A stretch of DNA of 64,000 nucleotides from Pseudomonas sp. BN411 (GCF_029871235.1 NZ_SSOM01000081.1:25752-89751), one strand, 5' to 3'. Shown: positions 28,419-39,967, counted from the first letter of the stretch. Translations and numbers: made by a program. The notes: generated by a model from the letters alone, not told the origin.

Positions 28419-29843
28419 ATGAGTGAAGACCAGAAGAATAACGAACGCAGTATCTGGCACGTTTACCAAGGAAAGCTGGGCGCACCTCTGGCGCTCGCGG
28501 TGCTCGTATTCATCGGGTGCTTGTTGGGCATCCTCACCCGTCCGGAAAACCATCTCGCCTCGCTGTGGCTGGCCAACGCCACCATGGCCGGCTTCATGCT
28601 CAGGGTGCCGGCCTCGGCGAGCCCGCTTGGCTGGCTCTTCTCGACAGCGGCCTTCCTCGCTGCGGACCTGCTGACCGGCTCCGGGTTGTTCAAGGCGGGG
28701 ATTCTCACCGTCGCCAACCTCCTGGGCGTGGCGGCGACCTATACGGTCTACAAGCGTCTGTCCAAGGGTGTGATGGGTATCCGCCAGCCGATGGCGGTAC
28801 TTCAGCTCGCCATCGCCGGTGCGTGCGGTGCTGCGGCGTCCGGACTGGTGGGGGCGGTCGCCAATCCGCTGTTGTTCGGCGGCGGCATGCTGATCGGCTT
28901 CATCTTCTGGTTCGTCACCGAGTTCGCCAACTACATCGGCATACTGCCCGTCATCCTGAGCATGCCCGAGCCCGCCGCGCTGACGCGAAGGATGGTGAGC
29001 CACAGCGCCGCACCGATCCGCTGGCGCGGCATGCTTCCGGTGTTCGGGCTATTCGTCTCCTGCATGGGCGCCATCGTCATCGGCGGCCCTGGCGCCATCG
29101 CATTTCCGGTGCCCGCGCTGCTGTGGTGCGCGGTGACCTACTCGGTATTCGCCACCTCGCTGCTCACCCTGATGGCCAGCGCCTGGATGCTGATCAACTT
29201 TTCCCATTCCTTTCCTTACGATGAGGCGCTGCTCATCTCCCTCCGGCTTGGCGTGTTCCTGATCGTCCCCGGTCCGATCATGCTGTCCAGCGTGATGCAG
29301 AGTAATAACAAGCTGCTGATCACCCTCAAGCAGATGGCCGCGCGCGATGGCCTGACCGGCGTGAGCAACCGCCTGGACTTTCTTGACAGGGCCCAGGAAC
29401 AACTGAACGACGTCTCGTCCTCCGTCGGGGTAATGATGATCGACCTGGATCACTTCAAGGAGATCAACGATACCCACGGCCACTCCGCCGGCGACGCCGT
29501 GCTGATCGCGGTAGCGGGGCGCATCCAGCGTTGCCTGCGGGGCAGTGACTTGCTGGGCCGCCTGGGTGGGGAGGAGTTCGCGATTCTGATTCCGGGCCGC
29601 TCCGCCGAAGAACTCATCGCCGTGGCCGAGCGTATTCGGCACACGGTGGCGGATTCCAAGGTCGGCCTGCCAAACCACACATCGATCCCGGTCACCATGA
29701 GCATCGGCCTCGTGGTGGTCGAGAATGGCAGCGGTTTGAGCATCGAGCGCCTGCTGATCGAGGCCGACCTGGCTCTCTACAAGGCCAAGAAAGCCGGGCG
29801 GAACCGGGTGGTACTTTCCAGTGCACTTGAGCCGGTCAGCTGA
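28419..29843 (+). CDS. Membrane-bound diguanylate cyclase (MASE1-like plus GGDEF)
   Basis: The 474-residue protein has an N-terminal integral membrane sensor of about eight helices (residues about 22-300), MASE1-like in spacing. A GGDEF domain follows (DGLTGVSNRLDFL at about residue 310, active site GRLGGEEFAIL). The RGSD five residues before GGEEF is an intact RxxD inhibitory site, so the enzyme should be active and product-inhibited. It makes c-di-GMP from GTP. AGGA six bases before the ATG is the ribosome binding site. The sensed signal is unknown. Confidence 0.88.
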   Translation: MSEDQKNNERSIWHVYQGKLGAPLALAVLVFIGCLLGILTRPENHLASLWLANATMAGFMLRVPASASPLGWLFSTAAFLAADLLTGSGLFKAGILTVANLLGVAATYTVYKRLSKGVMGIRQPMAVLQLAIAGACGAAASGLVGAVANPLLFGGGMLIGFIFWFVTEFANYIGILPVILSMPEPAALTRRMVSHSAAPIRWRGMLPVFGLFVSCMGAIVIGGPGAIAFPVPALLWCAVTYSVFATSLLTLMASAWMLINFSHSFPYDEALLISLRLGVFLIVPGPIMLSSVMQSNNKLLITLKQMAARDGLTGVSNRLDFLDRAQEQLNDVSSSVGVMMIDLDHFKEINDTHGHSAGDAVLIAVAGRIQRCLRGSDLLGRLGGEEFAILIPGRSAEELIAVAERIRHTVADSKVGLPNHTSIPVTMSIGLVVVENGSGLSIERLLIEADLALYKAKKAGRNRVVLSSALEPVS

Positions 29844-29871
29844 GGCTTCGGCAGGCGACTGACTCGGAATC

Positions 29872-29912
29872 TGTGGGGGCGAATTCATTCGCCAAGGGCA
29901 ACGCAGTTGCCC
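29872..29912. repeat. Class A REP-like element, left half
   Basis: It has TGTGGGGG, the GCGAAT-TC-ATTCGC hairpin and the central GGGCAACGCAGTTGCCCC palindrome. The right end is missing. Confidence 0.7.
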
Positions 29913-29975
29913 CCTCCAACGCCCTGGTGCAGACACGCACGGTGGGGGGGGCACGTAAGCCATGCGGACCTCGGC

Positions 29976-30006
29976 CGATGGGTATCGCAAGCTCAACCCA
30001 TCCTAC
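29976..30006. repeat. Class D REP-like fragment
   Basis: GATGGGTATCGCAAGCTCAA followed by CCCATCCTAC matches the right part of the class D elements. It lies upstream of the cysteine-dioxygenase-like gene and overlaps a spurious N-terminal extension of that frame. Confidence 0.6.
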
Positions 30007-30135
30007 GATCCAGGCCGAGCTAAAGAGGTCGACGGTATCGGCGCGAAAACCTACTACATTGAGTTTCGTTGCGGGAAAGCCGGAATTCCCTTTGCCCGTG
30101 ATCAGACCGACCGGAGCTTTCGGAGGGCAGGGCAC

Positions 30136-30705
30136 GTGCCGAACTTGATATTGAGCAGATTCATCGACCGCGCGACGGAACTGAGCCGCATGAAGTCGGA
30201 GCCTTGCGAATGCGTGGCGGCCCTGGCTCCGCTCATGCGGGAATTGATCGACGTTGCCCCCGGCTTTCTGGAGCCGGAGCACTATCGCAGCGATGCCGGG
30301 CACTACTCGCGCAATCTCATCTATCGGGCCGAGGACGACGGCCTGTCGCTGTACGCCCTGGTGTGGATGCCCGGGCAGTGGACGCCCGTGCATGACCACG
30401 GCAGTTGGGGTGTGGTGGGGATAGTCGAAGGCGTGCTGGAGGAGCGTAGCTACGTCTGCCTGTCTGCAGATCGCTCCCGTGATGAGGGAATCGAACTGGT
30501 TCGCGGGGGTGTCATTCTTCTGCCGCCTGGTGCGGTTACCAGCTTCGTGCCCAACCCCGATCACATTCACATCACTGGCGTTCCCGTCGAACGCGAGCGC
30601 GCCGTGAGCCTGCACCTGTATGGGCGGATGATGAACAACTTCCACATCTACGACGTGGAGGCTGGCAGGCGTTATCTCACGGAGCTTGAGCACAACCCCA
30701 ATTGA
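30136..30705 (+). CDS. Cysteine-dioxygenase-like cupin protein
   Basis: The GTG at 30136 is chosen because GGAGG lies nine bases upstream. The frame continues further 5' but runs through a class D repeat, which argues against a longer protein. The 189-residue product has the cupin metal motif VHDHGSWGVVGIVEG (His-x-His) near residue 80 and a later His in DHIHITGVP, matching bacterial cysteine dioxygenases. These use Fe(II) and O2 to oxidise thiols such as cysteine or 3-mercaptopropionate to sulfinates. An AraC-type regulator follows on the same strand. The exact thiol substrate is not resolvable. Confidence 0.8.
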   Translation: MPNLILSRFIDRATELSRMKSEPCECVAALAPLMRELIDVAPGFLEPEHYRSDAGHYSRNLIYRAEDDGLSLYALVWMPGQWTPVHDHGSWGVVGIVEGVLEERSYVCLSADRSRDEGIELVRGGVILLPPGAVTSFVPNPDHIHITGVPVERERAVSLHLYGRMMNNFHIYDVEAGRRYLTELEHNPN

Positions 30706-30810
30706 TGGGGCGTGGCGCCTCTTATCAGTAACTGCCACGCGCTTCCCGACTTGCACGTGGCTCATGGCGGTTGATAGCCTTCCGGGCCTAAGAAACCAGC
30801 AGGCCTGGGT

Positions 30811-31692
30811 ATGGTAATCAGGGTTGTCGAAGCACAAGAAGTAGACCAGCAGCGGATAGCCATTCCCGGTTGGGAGCAGCAGTACACGCAGATGTCTGCC
30901 GGGCGATTCGCGGGGCGAATCCTGCATGCCGAGGTCGAGGGGATCGAGCTCTATGAAGAGCAGATGAACCTTCGTGTGGAGCAGGAATTCCATGCTCCCC
31001 CCGGCGCCCTGGTCTTCAGCTTCGACATGTCGGAAAACACGCTCTATCTGCTCGATGGCGAGACCCGCAATGCCTGGGTCACGCCGGAGAACTACCGCGA
31101 GGTGGCGGTGGTGATCAAGCAGGCGGGGCAGTGGGGTCAACCGCTCGATGGGTTCAATGACCTCGTGCTGACGCCGCTTCGATCCGACAACTGCAGGTCG
31201 GTCGCGGCCTCGCTCAGCAACATGCTCACGGGCGCGTCCGGCGGCCAGCACCAAATGGATGCTCCCGGCGTCGCGCAAACCATCGTGTCCGACTGCTTCT
31301 CCCTGCTCTGCGAGGCTCCGTTGGGCGACGGGCATCGCTCGCGCTCCATGGTCCAGGCCAAACGGGTCGTGCAGCGGGTCAAGGAAGTGGTGAACGATTG
31401 CCCCGAAGAGAACTTCGGGATGACCGAGTTGGCCGCGAAAGCGGGCGTCTCGACGCGCAGCCTGCAGCAATCCTTCCTGCGTTATGCCGGCATCCCGCCC
31501 ATCGTGTGGCTCAGAAACCGTCGCCTGAATGCGGCTCGCCGCGACTTGCTGGGCGCCGCCGAGTCGGGCATGACGGTGGCCGAAGTGGCTATGAAGTGGT
31601 CGTTCTGGCACCTGGGCCGCTTCTCCCAGTCCTACCACGCGCTCTTCGGCGAATACCCCAAGACCACCGTCAAGCAGGGCGGCCGGGCCTGA
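30811..31692 (+). CDS. AraC-family transcriptional regulator
   Basis: This 293-residue protein has a non-conserved N-terminal sensor (about residues 1-180) and a C-terminal AraC double helix-turn-helix (FGMTELAAKAGVSTRSLQQS, then MKWSFWHLGRFSQSYHALFG). The layout resembles AraC regulators of amine or ethanolamine use, but the ligand is unknown. It lies between the cysteine-dioxygenase-like gene and the convergent polyamine operon, so it could serve either. A class D repeat separates it from the latter. The ribosome binding site is weak. Confidence 0.85.
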   Translation: MVIRVVEAQEVDQQRIAIPGWEQQYTQMSAGRFAGRILHAEVEGIELYEEQMNLRVEQEFHAPPGALVFSFDMSENTLYLLDGETRNAWVTPENYREVAVVIKQAGQWGQPLDGFNDLVLTPLRSDNCRSVAASLSNMLTGASGGQHQMDAPGVAQTIVSDCFSLLCEAPLGDGHRSRSMVQAKRVVQRVKEVVNDCPEENFGMTELAAKAGVSTRSLQQSFLRYAGIPPIVWLRNRRLNAARRDLLGAAESGMTVAEVAMKWSFWHLGRFSQSYHALFGEYPKTTVKQGGRA

Positions 31693-31705
31693 TCGTTGGC
31701 ATAGA

Positions 31706-31788
31706 CCGTAGGATGGCGTGGAGCGAAGCGATACCCATCAATCGCGTTCGCCGCAGCATGGGTATCGCCCAGGCTCCACCCATCCTAC
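31706..31788. repeat. Class D REP-like element between convergent genes
   Basis: It has CCGTAGGATGG and CCATCCTAC arms, with GGAGCGAAGCGATACCCAT and ATGGGTATCGC inside. It fills the 109-base gap between the AraC gene and the FAD oxidase gene. Confidence 0.8.
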
Positions 31789-31801
31789 AAGGGCCGATTT
31801 A

Positions 31802-33097
31802 TCAGCCCAGCAATTCCCGCACCCGATACCACGCCATGCCCAGAGCCAGCAGCGGGGAGCGCAGCAGTTTGCCGCCGGGGAAGGTGAGATGCGGTACCGC
31901 GCTGAACAGGTCCAGCCCCTTGCTTTGACCGCTATGGATGGCTTCTGCCAGCAGCTTGGCCGACCAGTGCGTCACGTTCAGTCCGTGACCGGAATAGCCC
32001 TGGGCAAAGAACACGTTCGGATGCGCCTTGAGCCGTCCTACCTGAGGGAAGCGATTGGCGGTGATTCCGATCATGCCGCCCCACTGGTAGTCGATCCGCA
32101 CCTGCGCAAGCTGTGGGAATACCTTGAGCACCTTCGGCCGCATGTAGGCGCCGATGTCCTTCGGGTCCCGACCGGAGTAATGGCAGGCACCTCCAAAGAG
32201 CAGGCGCCGATCAGCCGTCAGGCGGTAGTAGTCCAACCCCACCTTCTGGTCGCACAGCGCCATGTTCTGCGGGATCAGCTGCGCTGCCAGTTCCTCGGAC
32301 AACGGCTCGGTGGCGACCACGTAGCTGCCGGCGGGCAGCACCTTGCCGGTCAGCCTGGGTTCCAGCTCGTCCAGGTGCGCATTGCAGCCGAGCACCAGGT
32401 TGTCCGCCAGCACGCGTCCCTGTGCGCAGTGGACGATCGCAGTCTTGCCGTGCTCGATGCGCAGCACCGGGCTCTGCTCGAAGATCTGTGCGCCGAAGGC
32501 CTTGGCGGCGCGCGCTTCGCCCTTTACCAGGTCCAGCGGATGCAGATGGCCTGAGCCCATGTCGATCAGGCCGCCGGCGTAGCAGTCGCTTGCCACCACC
32601 TCACGCATCTGGCTGGCGCCCACAAGCCGGGTCTGATGCGGATAGCCCAGCGCATTCAGCTCCGCTTGCTCCTCGGCCATGGCGGCGAACTGGGCGGGAG
32701 TATTGGCCAGCTCGCAGAAGCCCCAGCGCAGGTCGCATTCGATGTTCAGGTCACGGATGCGCTCCGCCACCAGGGTCACCGAGTCGAGGCCCGCGCGTTC
32801 CAGGTAGCGGACTCCTTCCTCGCCCACGTACTTGGCGAAGCCACTCACGTCGTGGCCGATGCCGCGTATCAATTGGCCGCCGTTGCGTCCGCTTGCGCCC
32901 CAGCCGATGCGCCGGGCTTCCAGCAGCACGACGGAGTGGCCACGCTGGGCCAGCTCCAGTGCAGTGTTGACGCCTGTGAGCCCACCGCCGACGACGCAAA
33001 CGTCCGCACGAACATCCCCCTTGAGCGAGGGATACAGCTGTTTGTCTCGGGCGGTTGCGGCGTAATAGGACGCGGCATGCTCCTCGGTGTGAGTCAT
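31802..33097 (-). CDS. pauB: Gamma-glutamyl-polyamine oxidase (PuuB/PauB-type FAD oxidoreductase)
   Basis: The 431-residue DAO-family flavoenzyme has the FAD fold VCVVGGGLTGVNTALELAQR near residue 32 and RRIGWGASGRNGGQLIRGIG near residue 62. The latter is the stretch typical of PuuB-type enzymes. These oxidise gamma-glutamyl-putrescine or related gamma-glutamyl-polyamines to the aldehyde. The ATG at 33097 is preferred, giving MTHTEEHAASYYAAT; an ATG at 33115 overlaps the preceding gene by four bases but has no ribosome binding site. Its neighbours, a polyamine-binding protein and a gamma-glutamyl ligase, define the pathway. Confidence 0.85.
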   Translation of the reverse strand: MTHTEEHAASYYAATARDKQLYPSLKGDVRADVCVVGGGLTGVNTALELAQRGHSVVLLEARRIGWGASGRNGGQLIRGIGHDVSGFAKYVGEEGVRYLERAGLDSVTLVAERIRDLNIECDLRWGFCELANTPAQFAAMAEEQAELNALGYPHQTRLVGASQMREVVASDCYAGGLIDMGSGHLHPLDLVKGEARAAKAFGAQIFEQSPVLRIEHGKTAIVHCAQGRVLADNLVLGCNAHLDELEPRLTGKVLPAGSYVVATEPLSEELAAQLIPQNMALCDQKVGLDYYRLTADRRLLFGGACHYSGRDPKDIGAYMRPKVLKVFPQLAQVRIDYQWGGMIGITANRFPQVGRLKAHPNVFFAQGYSGHGLNVTHWSAKLLAEAIHSGQSKGLDLFSAVPHLTFPGGKLLRSPLLALGMAWYRVRELLG

Positions 33098-33111
33098 GGG
33101 TCGTTCTCGAT

Positions 33112-35596
<2,485 letters not shown>

Positions 35597-35748
35597 ACAA
35601 GCCTCGGAAGGTTCATGGTTTCGGAATGAGCGCGTGCCAGCAGCAGGTTGCTACCAGGCCGCGGGGATAGTTTCGTTCGCAGGGGCGAACCCGTTCTATC
35701 CACTTTCCGCACACATGACCGAGCCGTGTCATAGCGCTCCCTTTTTGC

Positions 35749-35785
35749 TGTGGGGGCGAATTCATTCGCTTGGGGCGACGCCGTT
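35749..35785. repeat. Class A REP-like element, left half
   Basis: TGTGGGGG and the GCGAAT-TC-ATTCGC hairpin are followed by TGGGGCGACGCC. The right half is missing. Confidence 0.65.
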
Positions 35786-35928
35786 ATGGTGCGGCTTTCT
35801 AACTGGGCAGACGATCGCGTCCCCATAACCTTGCAACCGCCAAGCGAACGATCGGCGACAGCTTCGTAGTGGCCATATGACACATCTCGTTGTAAATTCC
35901 ACGCGCTGGCAAGTGTCAATTTGCCATC

Positions 35929-35942
35929 GTCAATAAGTGGAT
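35929..35942 (+). promoter_or_regulatory. Possible FleQ-type box before the OmpA cassette
   Basis: GTCAATAAGTGGAT agrees at 10 of 13 specified positions with the FleQ consensus GTCANTAAATTGAC as I recall it. It ends 15 bases before the first ATG. A second half match (GTGTCAATTTG) lies at 35913-35923. This is weak evidence. Confidence 0.25.
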
Positions 35943-35957
35943 CGGCAAGGAGCTATC

Positions 35958-37493
35958 ATGCAGGGATCGTTTCGCCTTACGGCGCTCAGTTGCGCCTTTC
36001 TAACGGCAGCAGGTTGCTCCAGCCAGCAAATGCAGGGCCTCAAAGACTCCGTCAACAGTGTTGGCAAGGACTACGGCATGGCTGTTCTTTGCACAGTCGG
36101 CGTCGTCGGTGGCGCAGCAGCGGGGTATGCACTCAATGGTAAGAACGGCGCCATAGCTGGTGGCGCGGTTGGCGGCGCACTCGGTTGCGCGCTTGGTTAT
36201 GCCTGGCAGTCTCGACTCCAGGAGCTGGATCGCATCGCCAAGGAAGAAAATCTGAAGATCACTACCGAGCAGTTGACTGTAGCTTCCAGCGCGGTTGTTA
36301 CTGCCGTGCCGAAAGAAGCCGGTCTAGTTACCCAGATCGAAGACAGTGGCATGTTCGCCACTGGCTCTGACCAGCTTACGGAAAGCGGTCAGCGTGCAGT
36401 CGGCAAGCTGGCGCAAATGTACTCCAAGCCAGCGTCTACCGATCAGAAGGTCGCAGCCGAGCAGCGTCTGGAGCGTCGTCTGCTAGTGGTTGGCCACAGC
36501 GATGCTACCGGCAACGCTGAGTACAACCAGAAGCTGTCGGAGCGCCGCGCAAGAACCGTAGGCAAGGTACTGATGCAGGCCGGGATTCCTGCCACCGCGA
36601 TCTTCTACCAGGGCGCAGGCTCTTCTCGCCCGATCGCCGACAACAGCGATCCATTTGTACGTGGCCAGAACCGCCGTGTAGAAATCGTGGAGCTGGCAAA
36701 CGAGCAGGCCTTGGTCATGCGAGCTCAGGCTGAAGAAGGCAATACCAAGTACCTGCACTACGGTACATCCACGACCGTCAAGCCACACGTGGCCGCCAGC
36801 CAGGCAGCTAAGGCATCTGCAACCACGAGTGCACCGGTAGCCACCGCGCAGCCTGCTCCTGTGACTACTGCTGCCAGCACCAGCGCTCCTGCTATGACGA
36901 TTGCAAAGACCAAGCCCGCTGTCGATTTCGCTGGCAAGCCTGTTGACGCATACAACTGGTCCATGGCCCAGAGCATCAAGCCCAAGAGCAGCGGCTTTGA
37001 GTTGATTGGCTCCGCTCACGCTAACGAAATGCCTATGGCCAGCTGCGAAGCCGATATGCCGCGGAATGCAGGCGAAGTCCTGAGCATGGCCGATGACAAA
37101 CCTCTGCAGCGCCACGCTACCAAGGATTACCTGCCGGGCTACAACAACCGCGTTTGGGCCAACACCGTAAATGGGCACCTGGTCACGGTGTCGCCTGTTT
37201 CGATCCTGCGCGAGAACGCGCAAGTTGATCGCCAGCCAATTCTGCAGGTTGTGCAGAACTACGACCAAAACACCAAGAACAAGGCTCAGACGATCAAGGC
37301 GGTGGCTAACACCTACGAAGGAGAGAGTCAGGTGCTGTACCGGGTGTTCGCCACGGGTGACAAGGCATCCGTGTCCTGCATGGATCTCGTGTTCAGCAAG
37401 GGCAACGCGCAAGTTACCGAAGGTGCCCTGTTCTATGCCGCCGGATCGGAAGCCTACGTGGCGTCCTACATGCCAATTCCCGCCACCAAATAA
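35958..37493 (+). CDS. OmpA-domain outer-membrane lipoprotein of an unrecognised three-gene cassette
   Basis: The 511-residue product starts with a lipoprotein signal whose lipobox ends at Cys20 (LTAAGC), followed by Ser, which favours the outer membrane. Residues about 45-85 form a glycine-zipper segment (GAIAGGAVGGALGCALGYA). Residues about 130-250 are an OmpA peptidoglycan-binding domain (VVGHSDATGNAEYNQKLSER and NRRVEIVEL). An Ala/Thr/Pro-rich linker (about 265-330) leads to a C-terminal domain of about 170 residues with two Cys and no recognised family. AAGGAG lies five bases before the ATG. Lower GC than the flanking genes suggests transfer. Two envelope genes follow directly. The function is unknown. 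Confidence 0.85.
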   Translation: MQGSFRLTALSCAFLTAAGCSSQQMQGLKDSVNSVGKDYGMAVLCTVGVVGGAAAGYALNGKNGAIAGGAVGGALGCALGYAWQSRLQELDRIAKEENLKITTEQLTVASSAVVTAVPKEAGLVTQIEDSGMFATGSDQLTESGQRAVGKLAQMYSKPASTDQKVAAEQRLERRLLVVGHSDATGNAEYNQKLSERRARTVGKVLMQAGIPATAIFYQGAGSSRPIADNSDPFVRGQNRRVEIVELANEQALVMRAQAEEGNTKYLHYGTSTTVKPHVAASQAAKASATTSAPVATAQPAPVTTAASTSAPAMTIAKTKPAVDFAGKPVDAYNWSMAQSIKPKSSGFELIGSAHANEMPMASCEADMPRNAGEVLSMADDKPLQRHATKDYLPGYNNRVWANTVNGHLVTVSPVSILRENAQVDRQPILQVVQNYDQNTKNKAQTIKAVANTYEGESQVLYRVFATGDKASVSCMDLVFSKGNAQVTEGALFYAAGSEAYVASYMPIPATK

Positions 37494-37514
37494 AACAAGT
37501 CATGGAAGTCCTAA

Positions 37515-39119
37515 ATGGAAGACTTATCTTTTGCTGCACTCAAGTCGTTGATCCTCGCACACCAGATGCTGACCTCCGGCGTCATCTTGCTGCTCGCAAG
37601 CGCCGTGGTCGTATGGAAGTACTGGGAACAGGTTTCCTACTTCCTGATCCGCGTCTGGCATAGCTTCCCCCTGATCGGCACTGTTGCTCGCCTGTCGCGC
37701 AAACCGTCCTCGGTCGATAGCGATGGCTGGATCAATCACGAAGTTACTCTGGCCAACGTGTACAACCGCGAATTCAAGAAGTACATGAAGGGGCCGGAGG
37801 CCTATAACGCCTCCCTCGACTACCTGGCCAAGGCCGGAGAAGCTGGCCGCTCTCCGCGTCCGGCATGGGTTCTGTTCCTGGTAGTTGGTCTGGTTCTGAT
37901 CGAGGCGATGGGGTTTGCCTATGTGCTCGCAGGCTGGATGAACATGGATGCCTCTACCAATGACCGTCACCTCCTGACGGCGGGTACCGCCATCCTGCTG
38001 GCAGTGGCGTCTGCGATCTTTGCTGAGGCCGCCGGCCATACCGTGCACCACAACACCCTGATTGCCCGTGCACGTCACTGGTGGCAGGGGGAGGAGCCGA
38101 GCAAGCGTTCCCGTACCCTGAAGGCTAACAGGGCAATCAACCTGGAAGACTCCTTCTCGGACAGCAACAGCGCTGACTATGAGCAGTTGCTGGCTCGCTT
38201 GAGTGACGTCAATTCCAGCGTTTCCCGCAAATTCCTCTGGCTGATCGTTTGCGGTGCCTTCGTCACCTGTATGGCCGTTGGTGCGTTCGTAGTCCGCTCT
38301 GCCACTCTCGACAGCATTGAGACTGAGATGGTCAACAGCATGCGTGCCGAGGCCACCGCTCAGAGCGACAGCAGCGTTGGCTCGCCATTTGATCTGCCGG
38401 AAGAGTCTCAGGCCATCAATGACGACGCTCAGGACGCCACTATCGAAGACAAGATGGAGGCCATCCGCCAGGCCAGCCTGACCACCTACGTCATGCTGTC
38501 CCTGATCTACATCGCCATCCAAGGCATCAGTATCTGGCTGGCCAGCAAATACTATTTCGCCGGCACTCATTCCTACACCGCATGGCGCCTGACTCATGAG
38601 TACGCCACTGCTGAGGAAATGATGGACGCCATGGACCAGAAGCGTACTGCCATTGCCAGCCACGCTGATGACAAACTGCGCCGCCTCCAGACGATGCTTT
38701 CCAGTCGCGACCATACCGATTCCGGCGTACTCGGTGCCCTGGAGGGTGTGAATTCAGCTCACCGCAACTTCCTGGCCTATGTCGAGTACAAGGCTGGCAA
38801 GGTATCCCAGAAAGCCGTTGCTCAACCCAATCCTGCGGTACAGCCGGCCCCCGTAGCTCCGGCTGCACCGATCGCTCAGGCTGAATCCGCTGTTGCACCG
38901 GCTGTTGCTGCTCCTGTAACTGCTCCGACTGTAGAACCGGCCGCCGCTATCAAAGCGTCTGACTTCCATGATGTCACTGGCCTGCCAGAGGAAAGCCTTG
39001 CAGCGGCTAGCCGAGCGCTGAACGTCACCGAAGCTCAGCTGCGCGATATTCGTGAGCAGCAACAGGCTCTGAAAGCGCTGGGGCTCTTCCCGGCCAAGAA
39101 AGAGGAAGCACTGTCGTGA
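37515..39119 (+). CDS. Five-helix inner-membrane protein of the cassette, unknown family
   Basis: The 534-residue protein has predicted membrane helices at about residues 13-37, 118-143, 150-175, 238-262 and 325-348. A Pro/Ala-rich stretch (about 430-490) and a small C-terminal domain (ASDFHDVTGLPEESLAAASR onward) follow. It contains a His-rich turn (EAAGHTVHHNTLIARARHWW) in the loop after helix 3. No MotA/TolQ/ExbB proton-channel pattern could be made out by eye, but a distant relation is not excluded. The gene starts 21 bases after the OmpA-domain gene with GGAAG upstream. It overlaps the next gene by four bases. Function unknown. Confidence 0.8.
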   Translation: MEDLSFAALKSLILAHQMLTSGVILLLASAVVVWKYWEQVSYFLIRVWHSFPLIGTVARLSRKPSSVDSDGWINHEVTLANVYNREFKKYMKGPEAYNASLDYLAKAGEAGRSPRPAWVLFLVVGLVLIEAMGFAYVLAGWMNMDASTNDRHLLTAGTAILLAVASAIFAEAAGHTVHHNTLIARARHWWQGEEPSKRSRTLKANRAINLEDSFSDSNSADYEQLLARLSDVNSSVSRKFLWLIVCGAFVTCMAVGAFVVRSATLDSIETEMVNSMRAEATAQSDSSVGSPFDLPEESQAINDDAQDATIEDKMEAIRQASLTTYVMLSLIYIAIQGISIWLASKYYFAGTHSYTAWRLTHEYATAEEMMDAMDQKRTAIASHADDKLRRLQTMLSSRDHTDSGVLGALEGVNSAHRNFLAYVEYKAGKVSQKAVAQPNPAVQPAPVAPAAPIAQAESAVAPAVAAPVTAPTVEPAAAIKASDFHDVTGLPEESLAAASRALNVTEAQLRDIREQQQALKALGLFPAKKEEALS

Positions 39120-39949
39120 GAGCTGCCAAGGCGTTGATTCTTGCGCTGGCGCTGCCTTGTGCCGCGCTAGCCACCGAACGGAACGACTTGCAGAGCTGCT
39201 ATGAGCGCAGTGGTCTGAGCGAGATCAAACCAGCTGGTACGGGGCGCGAACTGGTGGTCATCATCGACCAGACCATCCCGATGCCCGAGGATCTGCAGCG
39301 CAGCAGCTGGGGGCAGATCGATCGCTTCGTTCAGGCCGGTGACCGCGTCAAGCTGTACACCTTCTCGGCATTCCTGCCTGGCGAGTATCTGCGCCTGACC
39401 TACGCTGGGGAGCTGGACATGCCGCTCGAAGGCGAAGTCCGTGATGATGTGAACATGCGCAAGCTGCGTGGCCTGGACCAGTGCCTGACCACTCAGAAAA
39501 AGGCATTCCAGACTGGCTTCGGCAAGCAGTTCGTGAACGGCCTGCGCCAAGCTCGTCAGGACATCCCGAAGAGCGAAATCATGAACTCCCTGCGTAAAGT
39601 GGGCGAAGACATGGAGCGCGAGCAAGGCGTGAATGATCGGGTGGTCTTCCTGATCTCGGATATGCTCGAGCACTCCGACTACACAAGCTTCTACGCCGCC
39701 AACCAGATCAAGCAGCTCAATGTGAGCAACGAGCTGAAGCTCGCGCAAAGCAAGGGGCTGTACGCTGATCTGCAAGGATCTCGTGTCTATGTGTCAGGCG
39801 CCGGCCTGGTTACCGATTCGGTGAAGCACGCCTACCGCTCCGGCAAGACCATGGATGCGCTCGGCCAGTTCTGGTCTCAGTATCTCAAGGCATCAAACGC
39901 GTCCCTGGAAGGCTTCGGTACACCAAGCTTGAGTACTGACCTCCACTGA
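39116..39949 (+). CDS. Secreted von-Willebrand-A-like protein of the cassette
   Basis: The GTG start overlaps the previous stop (GTGA), and GAGGAAG provides the ribosome binding site. The 277-residue product has a Sec signal (MRAAKALILALALPCAALA). Its fold pattern suggests a vWA-like domain: strand ELVVIIDQTIPM near residue 45, VKLYTFSAF near residue 78 and VVFLISDMLEHSDY near residue 178. The metal-site motif is degenerate (DQT instead of DxSxS), so metal binding is doubtful. It should be periplasmic. It ends the operon, with a strong terminator 19 bases later. Function unknown. Confidence 0.75.
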   Translation: MRAAKALILALALPCAALATERNDLQSCYERSGLSEIKPAGTGRELVVIIDQTIPMPEDLQRSSWGQIDRFVQAGDRVKLYTFSAFLPGEYLRLTYAGELDMPLEGEVRDDVNMRKLRGLDQCLTTQKKAFQTGFGKQFVNGLRQARQDIPKSEIMNSLRKVGEDMEREQGVNDRVVFLISDMLEHSDYTSFYAANQIKQLNVSNELKLAQSKGLYADLQGSRVYVSGAGLVTDSVKHAYRSGKTMDALGQFWSQYLKASNASLEGFGTPSLSTDLH

Positions 39950-39967
39950 AGTCAGTCCCATCCCAGC

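Larger units (their letters stand above)
35597..35957. other. Divergent intergenic region (pauA-type gene and OmpA cassette)
   Basis: This 361-base gap holds a half class A repeat and, near its right end, the promoter of the three-gene cassette. The right third (35880-35957) is AT-rich, with CGTTGTAAATTCC, GTGTCAATTTG and a GTCAATAAG motif. No small gene is supported. Confidence 0.6.

Noticed and set aside
29962..30135. Longer N-terminus for the cysteine-dioxygenase-like protein
   Set aside because: The extension runs through a class D repeat fragment, and a GTG with GGAGG nine bases upstream exists at 30136, giving the usual family length.
30706..30810. GCGTGGC...GCCACGC inverted repeat as a terminator after the cysteine-dioxygenase-like gene
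   Set aside because: The arms are about 20 bases apart and no T run follows, so a terminator is not supported.
35958..39949. Zorya-type phage defence system
   Set aside because: An OmpA-domain protein sits beside a membrane protein, but the OmpA protein is a lipoprotein rather than a MotB-like ZorB. No MotA pattern was seen, and no helicase or nuclease gene follows.
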